A stretch of 64,000 nt of DNA. It comes from Nemertoderma westbladi (lineage: Eukaryota; Xenacoelomorpha; Nemertodermatida; Nemertodermatidae). The translations under genes were made by a program, and so were the position numbers. The stretch is from positions 160,080-224,079 of the forward strand of contig JAUCBJ010007200.1 in the NCBI GenBank assembly GCA_032718475.1. The letters run 5' to 3'. The notes below the pieces were generated by a model. The model was given only the letters and a program-made list of their open reading frames with translations, was not told where the DNA came from and did no database searches. Each line of letters begins with the position of its first letter. The first letter of the stretch is position 1. Shown here one piece after another: positions 19,666-29,862 of this stretch.

Positions 19666-22298
19666 AACCTAGCTATGTTATTCATATTACCATACCTGAT
19701 GTTTAGTGTATCCCATACTTGTCTTAATCCATCTGGATGTCCAATAAACTTCAATGCCATTAACTTGGGAGATCCTTCCAAGCACTCGATGAGGAATCTA
19801 AGTTTCTCTCCGTTAGATAGCACAGAGTTCTGTATGTTATCTTTGTAATATTCATTAAAAGGTAACCATTTCATCTCATCTCCATTGAACTTGACGATCT
19901 CTCCCACCTTTACCGCTTGACGGGCTTCGGTTCTAGCCATTTGACGCGTAAAACTTTCTTGGGCCATCATATTATTTAATATCGAGTTATCGGTATATAA
20001 ATTTCTCGGATTATTATCAGGTCTATATGGAATATCATTGTCAACAGGTTTATAATTACCCTTAATAGGGTTTACTATAGGAGTTTCTACTTCACTAGCA
20101 GTATAGATGCGTGTAGGCTCCACACCTTGCGCATGAAATACTTCAGACCTAACAGGTTGACACATTGTTACCGGGGTTGGTGGTATACCCCTTTGGGTAT
20201 TTACTAATTTGTCGCGTTCTAACGCGATACTCTGCTGCACTTCTTGCAACTCCAACCTACTTTCCCTTACTGTGCCCTTGAACTGCTGAACAGTTCCTTC
20301 CATCTCCCGGACCTGCTGAGAGGAGCACTTACGGTGTTCCCTCAGCTGCCCGAGCAGGAGACCCATCTCCCGTCGTCCCTCAGCTACCCACTCGACCGCC
20401 GAAGCGGGAGTCGCCAACGTAGTAGCGGGCGAGCGAGAGACGACGGGCGATAAGTTCTTGATATCTCGCTCGGCATCCAGGACGGGTTCGGACTCGGGAA
20501 CAGCCCTACTGGGCTCAGGTAGTTTAGTACTGTGCAAAGGGAATTGAGAGGTAGGTTCTGGGAGTACAGGTGTCTCTATCACCGAAGGGGTGGCTTCGAG
20601 AACAGGCCTAATTATTTCAGGTTCATCTACTATAGTAGGGAGTCTTTCTACTTTAATAATTTGGTCTGTGGGTTCTGTACTACCTAAGTCTGTGCTAGCT
20701 AGTTGCCTTCTAACAGCTGGGGGCAAATCAGGCAATTTCTGACAGTGGGACATTCTTCTACGCCTACTTAGACGAGATCTATTTCCTCCGCCTTCAGGAT
20801 CGGTAGTATCGCCTTCATCAGATGATGTATATCCCTGTCTTTTGGGAGTAGATCGACTCATCATCTGCATTTGACTAGCTGTTAACTGTTTATTTATGCA
20901 GTCTTGCTTCTCTTGAATATTTTCCAACTCTAGTTGGGTGGTCTCTTCAGACGCTCTCCGTTCTGCTTCTGCCACTGCCTCTGCCGCGTTTCTTTCCGCT
21001 TCGGCCGCTGCCACCGCCGCTTTTCTTTCCGCTTCGGCCGCTGCCACCGCCGCCTTTTCTTTCCGCTTCTGCCGCTTTCTTTCCTGCTTCTGCCTGCTGC
21101 CATGCCGCTGTCTGTCTGTCTTTCTGTCTTCTATACGTTTTTTCTTTACTTGTTCTTCTTGGACCCTAGCGATGCGGAGTCGTTCATCAAATTTAGCTTG
21201 GTTCGCAGCTAACATTTCCGCATCTATTGCGTCCAACACAAGCTTGGCTCCTTCACTATTAGGGCGAAGTCCAGACAGCCGTCTCCTCAACTCTTCGTCA
21301 CCTAGAAATCGTTGATAGTCTGACAGATAGATGTCAATAGCGTCCCTCTCATGCAGTTTCTCTGCTGTCGCTTCACTTTCCACTTGGGAAAAGGTAGCTT
21401 CTGTTGATTCTCCATGGGTTGAGCGCTCAGCCAGCTGAACTTTCCACTGGGCCGTTCCTTGAACCTGGAGACTCACCCGCTGGAACCAAGTCTTTACAGC
21501 AACTTGCAACGACGTGTCTTGTCTTCTTTTCGAAGCTTCCTCAAAGGCCGATAGGATTAGTCTGATTCTTAGAATTCTTTCTCGAACTTGATAAAGCAGC
21601 TCTCCCTGCTCTTGAGGTCCTTGGGGTTGTCGAAACAGTTGTTCCTCTAATCGCTCCAAAGAGCTGAAGAATCCCTGTACGTATCCTGCTGCCGACCTCT
21701 TCCATACAGCTGGATCACTGGTGTCTTTTGTCACTCCCATCCTGTGTATGTCTTCCCAGGCAGCTTCCGATAAGTCAAACGGGAGTCCGGGTCCGGGGAA
21801 GTTCCATTGCGACTCGACAATAGACTTCAGTTCCTCCCTTGTGTATCCCGCATAACTATCCTTGGTCGATCGCTTACTTCTCGCCCAATCAATTTGGTGT
21901 TCCTCCACCGCAATCAATACCCTAGTGAGTACGGCTGCAGGAAGGATGAGAAGGGGATCTGAATAAACCGCATCTGCCATCTTAGCTCCGCGCTCGGGTG
22001 TCAGCTCTACAGTATCCGCACTACTGGAGCTGTCGGGCCGCTGAGAAATAAGTTCTCGGCTCGAGTGTTGCTGCTGTTCAACAGCTGCTTCTTGGTCTCG
22101 CTTGACTTGAGCTCGAGTGCCTATGATAGACCTACGGTGTTGGACTAGCCTAGGGTCTGATACTACTACTGGAGGGATGATCTTTCTTACAGTAGGAGGT
22201 GAGTTGAACTTCGGTCTCACACGTTCCACACTCCTATCTGGGTCACAGATGGTTGTATCTAGGAGACTGTCTGACAGGTTTTGCTTTGTGTCAGACAT
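19647..22298 (-). pseudogene. BEL gag, N-terminal and coiled-coil part, copy 1
   Basis: 883 codons, start ATG 22296-22298 (MSDTKQNLS). Residues 1-110 are basic and disordered. About 110-350 are a conserved, mostly helical domain (VLTRVLIAVEEHQIDWA, EAAWEDIHRMGV) that I do not recognise. About 380-470 are a lysine/arginine then alanine-glutamate coiled coil built from AEAERKAA repeats. A disordered part follows, then the start of the DUF1759-like Pao gag domain (VKFNGDEMKWLPF...FLIECLEGSPK). Gag forms the particle. The frame ends after a one-base loss at about 19670. Gag is unusually long for BEL/Pao because of the N-terminal half. Confidence 0.88.
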
Positions 22299-24325
22299 GT
22301 TTGTTTGTACAGTTGAATGCCTACTGCTATATTACAGTTAAAGCTAGTCTAGTAATTCAGTATCACTGTTAGCCTAGTAATTAATTACCGATATCGTTAC
22401 TCTATGTAATGTGATATATATACAATATATTAGAGTACCGGTATATACTTATAGTATATATAAGTATTATTACAGACTAGGTTTGTCACAGAATACCGGT
22501 ATATAATTTCAGCGCAAATATATAAATATATAATAAGCCTATCGTGAATACCGGTATACAGCTTACACTTATAGTATATATAAGTATAATTACAGACTAG
22601 AATTAATTACAGAATACCGGTATATAATTTCAGCGCAAATATATAAATATATAATAAGCCTATCGTGAATACCGGTATACAGCTTACACTTATAGTATAT
22701 ATATAAGTATAATTACAGACTAGAATTAATTACAGAATACCGGTATATAATTTCAGCTCAAATTTATAGAAATAAATATAATAAGCCTATTGTAAATACC
22801 GGTATGTCAATTATTTTAGAATAATTGAATTTCTGAATTTTAGGGGTTACTTGGTTACTTTACTTTACCTTATTACCGTTATTTAAGCAGTAGTCCAACT
22901 GATATTAAGACCTAATTGTTGTATGACAGGCCTACTATTTTATAAATCGGTTTGAGTTGATTTATAATATGTATATACCCGTTTAATGGGTTTTTGTCAA
23001 TATTTGAAATAAATGTTATTATTTCTGGGAAGGAGTCACTGCACAGAAGCTGTACGCTCTCAGTGAAGTGCTACTTGTTGGACACTAAAACAAATAATTC
23101 TAATTTGCCTAAGTTACTTAATACTACAAATTACATACAATTCGGGGTGAGATTACAATCTCTAAATAAACACAAAAATTACACGTACGAATTTTTAGGG
23201 TAATTTTACAAGAAGTCTACAAACCAGCCAAACAAAGGGTTAGAATATCTGGTTATTACAAACAGACAGGATACTATGGTATTTGAAAATAACAAAGCAG
23301 TAGTAAATATACTGCGTTGTCCAGATAGGAAAAATACCACCGTCTGACGACTTATAGCCGTGGCGCTATAAGTACTACGTTATGTATCATGGAGTGTTCC
23401 TACCTAGAAGTTAATTACCGCGGCCTACCAGAGCCAACGTGCCTATTAACCACTTTACAACACAAATATACTGCCTACACACTAATTACTTTCGGAAAGC
23501 ACTGTACACTAAACCCTAAATTAGGTACAAGTACTTATACAACAAATAATCAGCAGTTAGAAATACTTGTACAGCTAAAAGAACCACGGTATCTGCCGGA
23601 GTGACCAAAGCATATAATCTCCAGTCTTTACCTACGCCAAACAGCCCTGATGTAGTACCGAGGTTAATTTAACTATAACGGTATGTATAACAAGCACAAT
23701 TAATGTAGGAATAAACTTAGGGTTTGTGAATGTTGCGAATAATCGCATAAACTCTGATAATAAATATTACGCTACCTTTAGAGACTACACAAACAAAACA
23801 CAGACTAAACGCTGGCAGACTACTATCAAGCCTAAATAAACCACAGTATATGCAGACTCCGAAATGGTTAGTTAGTATGCGTTCTAACCGAGTAGTACGA
23901 CTTATTCTTTCAGGGGGATTTACCTTACAGCACTGGATGCCACCCACTTTCCTAACTAGTACTTTATCGGACATACACTCTACACACACTGTAATCTCTT
24001 CAGACCTAACAACAGTCAGACAACAGTCCAGCCTACAAATTACCTGTACAATCTGAGCAGGCTTACATGTCTTCTGCTCAATATTAACTTACAAATAAAT
24101 AAAACTGACAGAAATAAATAAGCTCCAAAAGAAACAAGGGGTGTACAGTCCCTAATCTCTTAAACAGCCTACCGGTATACAATCTCACAATCGAAATAAT
24201 ACTGATGTACCTGTACTGCGGTAAGTACCGGTTCGGGTGGTTAGGCAGTCAGGCCTACTGGTTACCGGTCGACCGGTACTTTGCCTTTATTGCTTACGTT
24301 GCAATAAAGAACCTATAACTGTTAT
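22299..24325 (-). other. BEL leader (5' untranslated region), copy 1
   Basis: About 2 kb between LTR B and gag, without real open frames, homologous to 44139-47345. It contains a roughly 120-bp tandem repeat with many ACCGGT palindromes. No obvious tRNA primer site is next to the LTR: the minus strand starts ATAACAG rather than TGG. Confidence 0.7.
22430..22815. repeat. ~120-bp tandem repeat with ACCGGTAT palindromes
   Basis: ACTTATAGTATATA recurs at 22448, 22567 and 22688; each unit has two ACCGGTAT words and the segment AATTTCAGCGCAAATATATA. About three units. Confidence 0.85.
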
Positions 24326-25052
24326 TGTTTGCGCTTTCAGACCTTTAGCAGTTTAACCTGCCAAATTTAGGTGTCTTCTAGGTTATAAATCGACTTTAGC
24401 CTATGACGAGTATTTGATACACTACATTAGCCGAAGCCAGTCTATGCGCGATCATTCACCCGCTGGATATACCCGGGAGCTGGATTCGGAAGCCTAACCG
24501 TATTGCGGGGTAGGCCTACTGTATTATTCGACTGATCGTAATATATATAATCTCTGACAAATATTATTCACTTTCGGGAAATATTAACAGTTCCTTTAGG
24601 ACGTGGCGCTCTAAATATGTAAACAGAGTTATGACTTAAACTAGACACAACGGGATGGCTATAGATTCACGTATATGGCGCATTCATTCTTTAGGAGATG
24701 CTTTGTTATCAGTCACAATCATACACACCACCGGTACCGCACAATACTGCACACTGATCTGCCGACCTTGACTAATTTTAGTCACATATAAAGAGAACAA
24801 CAGACAATACATGTAGGGCCTATGAAATAGCATTAGATTCACTTCAAACCACTTAATGTAAGTCGCAATCGTTATATGTAACCGGTCTCTCTAACCTTTA
24901 GTATATCAAGAAGATTGGGGTGTCTGATTATTTATCAGTATTCCAAATATAATATTCCATCAACAAATATAATGAATAACCGACAGTAAAAGCAGTAAAA
25001 TGTTAAGTTATGTAAGTTATGATTAGTTTGTTATGGTTCGTGAGTTGGTATG
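24326..25052 (-). repeat. BEL LTR B, left part (shared by copies 1 and 2)
   Basis: LTR B begins here (plus strand TGTTTGCGC). It is split at 25052 by the Gypsy element and continues at 29324. It is the 5' LTR of copy 1 and the 3' LTR of copy 2. Nearly identical to LTR C except a cluster of differences at about 24366-24410, where it equals LTR A. Confidence 0.85.
25048..25052. repeat. Gypsy 1 target duplication, left
   Basis: GTATG, repeated at 29319-29323. LTR C has it once in GTTGGTATGTTATG near 48060-48075, the undisturbed target. Confidence 0.95.
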
Positions 25053-25291
25053 TGTAGTAGTAGTACATAATGCAATATAACACTATTAGTTAGTGGCAAT
25101 GTACCAAGAACAATGTTTGCTTACTGTATACTACCTACTAGATACTGTTTGCATAATAAGGTGATTCATATGATACACATTTGGTGGTGGGGCCAGAACT
25201 TATATAGTAAAGGAGATTATTGGGAAGGATGTCTTTTGATAGATAATAAATAGTTACCCAACAATTTATTGCGTTTTACGTGACTACAACA
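25053..25291 (+). repeat. Gypsy 1 5' LTR
   Basis: 239 bases, starts TGTAGTAGTAG, ends CTACAACA; matches 29080-29318 without a visible difference. Confidence 0.95.
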
Positions 25292-25304
25292 TGGCGCAGT
25301 CGTG
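25292..25304 (+). promoter_or_regulatory. Gypsy 1 primer-binding site
   Basis: TGGCGCAGTCGTG directly after the LTR; TGG fits pairing to a tRNA CCA end. Gypsy 2 has TGGCGCAGT at the same place. tRNA species not assigned. Confidence 0.7.
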
Positions 25305-25398
25305 TTATAAACACATTCAAACAAATTTATTAAAATTTATTAATAATTTAAACATTATTGTTTGATAAATTTATATATTAACATTATTTGTTGGAGCT

Positions 25399-25950
25399 AT
25401 GCTGGGAAAGACAAAGGCAGAGCTGGAGGCTCAGCTGACTCAGGCAGGAGAACGCATCCAGAAATTGGAGGAAGAAGCTCAAATAGACCCACAGACGTTG
25501 GCTTTGACACGTTATTTCGAACTTCAAATGGCTGAACAGAGACGAATTACTGATGCGAAAATCGCTGTAATGCGAACAGAGGCCGATCCCGTAATAAATG
25601 TCGATGGGAATCGAGCCATAAAGATGGACGTGCCAAAACTGGGACCACCTGAGGGCATGTCAATATCAGAGTTTGACAATTGGAAAGACGAATGGCATGA
25701 TTATGCGACGTCAGTGCGCTTAGAACGGGTGAGCATTGATATTAGGCGGAGTCAGCTAAGAAGCTCCTTACACCGAGAATGGAAGCGATTGTGGAAAGAA
25801 CAGATCATATCCATTGGAACTCAGGATGATGTGGCACAGATCTTAGATTCCTTGGAGAAATATATATGTGGATGCCGCCACGTACTCTTAAATCGTGGTG
25901 CATTCAGGAGGAGAATTCAACATGTGCAGGGACAAAGTTCATGTAGTTGA
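25399..25950 (+). pseudogene. Gypsy 1 gag, N-terminal fragment
   Basis: 183 codons. An N-terminal coiled coil (ELEAQLTQAGERIQKLEEEA) leads to the gag start (DVPKLGPPEGMSISEFDNWKD), expected for Gypsy gag. After about codon 155 (LDSLEKYI) the sequence jumps: in the next frame the DNA encodes the end of a protease domain. So the gag rest, nucleocapsid and protease active site are deleted with the join at about 25860. Particles would have to come from another copy. Confidence 0.8.
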
Positions 25951-27460
25951 TAGGGTCCGCACCCCACTACTAAGCCGTAAAGCGTGCATTTCACTAAAAC
26001 TACTACCACCGGAATGGCCATCATCAATGGCAAAATCTGGATGGGACGGCAGAATGACACCAGTAGAGGCCGAAAATTGCAATCTTGCAAATAAGGGCAT
26101 TAATGCAGTCAATGTAGATAAATGCAGGCAGCCTAGAAATAATGGAACACATTATGAGGCACAGGAAAAACTAGCAACACGAGAAGAGATAATTGAAGAA
26201 TTTTCAGATGTGCTACCTGACGTCAATGACATCACCATTCTAACAAAGATGAAAGGGCCGGAAATGAACATTGAGCTGGTTCCAGAGGCTGTACCTGTAA
26301 AAAAATTCAAACCCCACTCCATCCCAATTCACTGGCAGGACAAAGTCAAGGATCTACTGGATAAAATGATTTCCAAGGGGATAATTGAAAGGGTCCCAGG
26401 AAATGAACTGTCTGACTGGGTTCACCCAATGGTCATTACAAAGAAAAAGAAATCAGATGAGCCAAGGATAACTGTTGATTTTAGAGCACTAAATAAATAC
26501 CTAAAACGGCCGGGATATCCAACTAAAATTCCATCAGACGAAGTTGCTCAGATAAAACCAGGCATGTCGGTATTCACAACTTTGGATGGCAGACATGGGT
26601 ACTGGCAAGTGCCATTATCAAAGAAAAGTCAGGCCCTAACAACTTTCATAACTCCATGGGGAAGAATGAGATATCTTCGAAACGTCATGGGATTAAGCAG
26701 TGCAGGAGATGAGCACAATAGTAGAAGCGATGGGGTTATTGACGGCATTGAAAACACAAGAAAAATAGTCGAAGATATAGTTGCATGTGACAACAATAAA
26801 ACAGAGCATGAACAACGAGTGAGGAAAATTCTGGAACGCTGTCGTGCACTAGGAATTACCCTCAACCGAAACAAATTCGTCTATGCTCAGCCAAGCGTCG
26901 AATGGTGCGGATACAACCTGTCGAATGAAGGCTACACACCTTGTGACAGCCTGGTCTCTGCACTCTCATCATTCCCAGTACCTACCAACAAGACAGATGT
27001 TCGTTCCTTTTGCGGCCTTGTGCAGCAATTTCAAACGTTCTCAAAGGAGATAACATCACTCTTGGAGCCATTGAATGCCTTGCTATCTGCCAGAATGCAC
27101 TTCATTTGGGAGAAACCACAACAAGTTGCCTTTGAGAAAATTATTCATATCCTTACAACATCAAAAGATGTTTTGGCACATTACAGACCTGGGGCACAAA
27201 TGAGGCTAGAAACAGACGCAGCCCAGTCCAAAGGCTTGGGGTGCATATTGTGGCAACATCAAGGTACTTACACCAACCCAGAATGGAAGATGCTTCAGTG
27301 TGGATCGAGGGCATTGACACCCGCAGAAACCCGATACTCAGCTACAGAAGTAGAGTTACTAGCAGTTGTGTGGGCAGTTCGTAAATGCCGTTTTTTTTAT
27401 CGGCGGATCAAAATTCCAATTAATAGTAGATCACAAGCCATTGATTCCGATAATCAGTGA
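25895..27460 (+). pseudogene. Gypsy 1 pol: protease end, reverse transcriptase, RNase H start
   Basis: Begins in the last part of the protease (VRTPLLSRKACISLKLL). Reverse transcriptase: PHSIPIHWQDKVK, ITVDFRALNKYL, FTTLDGRHGYWQV (motif A), TTFITPWGRMRY, and the motif C position IVEDIV where relatives have VDD; the first catalytic Asp is Glu. The motif B region (LSSAGDEHNSR) also departs from the usual GDxY. Connection and RNase H start (LETDAAQSKGLG, ATEVELLAVVWAVRKC) follow. It ends in a frameshift at a run of eight T (about 27391-27398); seven would keep the frame to the next ORF. Probably inactive. Confidence 0.88.
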
Positions 27461-29024
27461 AAAATCCTTAGACGAAATGGCTACACCAAGGTTAATAAGA
27501 TTGAAAGAAAAACTGGCTCACAACCAGATTGAAACTATATGGAGAAAAGGCAAAGACCACAAATTGGCCGATGCGTTATCACGTCATCCAGTTGGTACCC
27601 CAGATATTACAGACGAAGACGATTCTGACGACATTGAGGGCTATGCAAATGTCCTAGCTATCAATGCAGTGGAAGTCACCAGACGGGAGTCGGGAACAAA
27701 TTTGGATTTGACTAGGATCAAGGAGGCTGGTGAGACCGACACATCTTATAAGAAACTCCTTAGGTTATTGAATTCAGCATCATTTACTGACAATAAACAT
27801 GGTTTAGACGATGACCTACGACCATTTTGGACGATCCGAGAAAACTTGAGCGCGACCAAAGGAGTCATATTCAACGGAAGTCGCATAATTATTCCAAAAT
27901 GTATACGACAGGAAATTCTGCAAGGACTGCACATAGCACATCAAGGAAGAGACCGCACACTTCAACGTGCTCGTCAATGCATATATTGGCCAGGGATGGC
28001 CAATGAGATTAATAACATGATTAAGGGCTGTAGCGTATGCGAATTATATAAGGACAGTCAGCGAAAGGAGCTGTACTACCAAGACGAACGGCCTAGGTTG
28101 CCAGGTGAAGCCATAGCAACAGACTTGTTTGCGTATGCTGGGAAAAATTACCTAGCCATAACAGATAGATATTCTGGATGGCCAGAGCTTTATAACTGCG
28201 GTCGTGGAGAATGCAATACAAGTAAAGTAACCAATCACATCATAGCTTGGTTTGGAGGTTTTGGAATACCTCAGCGACTCTCTAGTGATAATGGACCGCA
28301 ATTTAAATCCAAAGAATTTGCTGACTTTTGTGGTAAATACCACATTCTACATGATAAGTCATCTCCTTACCACCATGAAGGCAATGGCAAGGCTGAGTCG
28401 GCGGTTAAAATTCTAGAAAACATCCTAAGGAAGGTCAGCCCATCAGGAGACACAAGCATACCAGAGCTTACTATGGCACTTCTAGAATACAGAAACACAC
28501 CGAGGTCGGATGGTCTAAGCCCCTCTCAAAGAAGATTAGGATACCCGACTCGAACAATACTTCCTAAAGCAACTTACAACAGAGTTACAACGACTGAGCT
28601 GAAGGATGCTGAGACTTGTTATCAACAGGTCAGGAACAAAGCCTCGAAACTGAATGACCGTGGTTCGAGAACATTATCAACACTATCCACAGGAACGCGC
28701 GTTCGGATCCAAGATAATCGAACCAATCTTTGGGATAAACAAGGTGAGGTGTTGACCGCCAACTATCGCGGACGGAGCTACAACATCCGGATGGACAATG
28801 GATTCGTATGTTGGAGGAATCGCCGGTTTATCCAGCCTATATTCGAGGATATCCGAAAAAAGGACCTTAAAAATGAGAACATAAAGGAGTGCCACGCAGC
28901 TGAAGATGGGACAATGATGACGGACGGACAAGATGAAGAAAACAAGAATCCCTGGCAGACTGTAGAGTACCACAGGAACACGAGACTGAGGAAGCCTCCC
29001 GAGCATCTGGGAATTAGTTGTTAA
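27366..29024 (+). CDS. Gypsy 1 pol: RNase H end and integrase
   Basis: 552 codons, overlapping the upstream frame and in another frame. VDHKPLIPI and ADALSRHPV close RNase H. Integrase has the HHCC zinc region (LHIAHQGRDRTL...CSVCELY), and D,D,E in IATDLFAYAG (about 28115-28140), SSDNGPQFKS (about 28283-28310) and GNGKAESAVK (about 28382-28410). The C-terminus has a GPY/F-like segment (RIQDNRTNLWDKQGEV...CWRNRRFIQP). It inserts cDNA. The integrase appears intact; the start is only formal because it is normally part of one pol frame. Confidence 0.9.
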   Translation: MCGQFVNAVFFIGGSKFQLIVDHKPLIPIISEKSLDEMATPRLIRLKEKLAHNQIETIWRKGKDHKLADALSRHPVGTPDITDEDDSDDIEGYANVLAINAVEVTRRESGTNLDLTRIKEAGETDTSYKKLLRLLNSASFTDNKHGLDDDLRPFWTIRENLSATKGVIFNGSRIIIPKCIRQEILQGLHIAHQGRDRTLQRARQCIYWPGMANEINNMIKGCSVCELYKDSQRKELYYQDERPRLPGEAIATDLFAYAGKNYLAITDRYSGWPELYNCGRGECNTSKVTNHIIAWFGGFGIPQRLSSDNGPQFKSKEFADFCGKYHILHDKSSPYHHEGNGKAESAVKILENILRKVSPSGDTSIPELTMALLEYRNTPRSDGLSPSQRRLGYPTRTILPKATYNRVTTTELKDAETCYQQVRNKASKLNDRGSRTLSTLSTGTRVRIQDNRTNLWDKQGEVLTANYRGRSYNIRMDNGFVCWRNRRFIQPIFEDIRKKDLKNENIKECHAAEDGTMMTDGQDEENKNPWQTVEYHRNTRLRKPPEHLGISC

Positions 29025-29079
29025 ATAAATAAAAACTCAATGGAGGGTGAGGGATTAGTAACCTTGATTTAAGGGGGCT

Positions 29080-29318
29080 TGTAGTAGTAGTACATAATGC
29101 AATATAACACTATTAGTTAGTGGCAATGTACCAAGAACAATGTTTGCTTACTGTATACTACCTACTAGATACTGTTTGCATAATAAGGTGATTCATATGA
29201 TACACATTTGGTGGTGGGGCCAGAACTTATATAGTAAAGGAGATTATTGGGAAGGATGTCTTTTGATAGATAATAAATAGTTACCCAACAATTTATTGCG
29301 TTTTACGTGACTACAACA
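29080..29318 (+). repeat. Gypsy 1 3' LTR
   Basis: 239 bases, identical by eye to 25053-25291, preceded by the purine tract AAGGGGGC at 29071-29078. Confidence 0.95.
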
Positions 29319-29784
29319 GTATGTTATGTTTGTTATGATAACAGATATACGTTCTATAATTAAGCCTACTAATGTTGGGCTAAAGACTGAAACACGGAGG
29401 TTCCAAAGCCGGTGTTCTAGGCAGTGGATAAAAACACACACTGACTCAACTCCACGAGTTTCTATATACAATCTCTAACGCAGAGGCAAAAAACGCTCTG
29501 ATTGGTCGACCGAACAAAGAAGGAACAGAGAACAAAGAAAAAGCTCCATGTGTACAGCATCAGCTGTTAGCCGTCGTCATGGTAGCTACACTGTTTCAAG
29601 AGGATTTGGCGCATTGCGTCATAGAATTGCTAATTATGTCCGCTAAAGTACACATACAGAAGAAATGGCTTTTATGTCCTCTAAAACACCAGTACAGTAA
29701 GGACACGGCCTTTTATGCCTGTTAAACCAACTACAGAGTACTTTACGGGGAAAATAACCAGTTAATTCCGCAAAAGCCTTTACA
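29319..29784 (-). repeat. BEL LTR B, right part
   Basis: Continuation of LTR B after the Gypsy insertion (first five bases are the target duplication). Nearly identical to 48065-48530 of LTR C. Holds degenerate TTATGTCC(G/T)CTAAA repeats at about 29632-29735, upstream (minus strand U3) enhancer-like. Confidence 0.88.
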
Positions 29785-29862
29785 CCGCTCCCAGAAAATG
29801 GGATTTAAGTCTATAAAATATAACAAATCACAGTTTCTAAAATATAAAAATACTCTACACAG

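Larger units (their letters stand above)
25053..29318 (+). mobile_element. Ty3/Gypsy retrotransposon 1, internally deleted, recent insertion
   Basis: 4266 bp with 239-bp LTRs that appear identical, TG...CA ends, a 5-bp target duplication and an empty site in LTR C. The gag C-terminus, zinc knuckles and the protease active site are missing. Confidence 0.93.

Noticed and set aside
20934-21315. Plus-strand alanine/serine-rich frames opposite the BEL gag coiled coil, and similar at 42749-43000
   Set aside because: Antisense shadows of a GC-rich repeated coding segment on the minus strand.
22299-22420. tRNA primer site for the BEL element
   Set aside because: I looked next to LTRs B and C on the minus strand and found ATAACAG rather than a TGG-starting site; primer type not determined.
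22430-22815. CRISPR-like array
   Set aside because: Whole 120-base units repeat without unique spacers, in an animal transposon leader; the 52-, 85- and 315-bp arrays are likewise plain tandem repeats.
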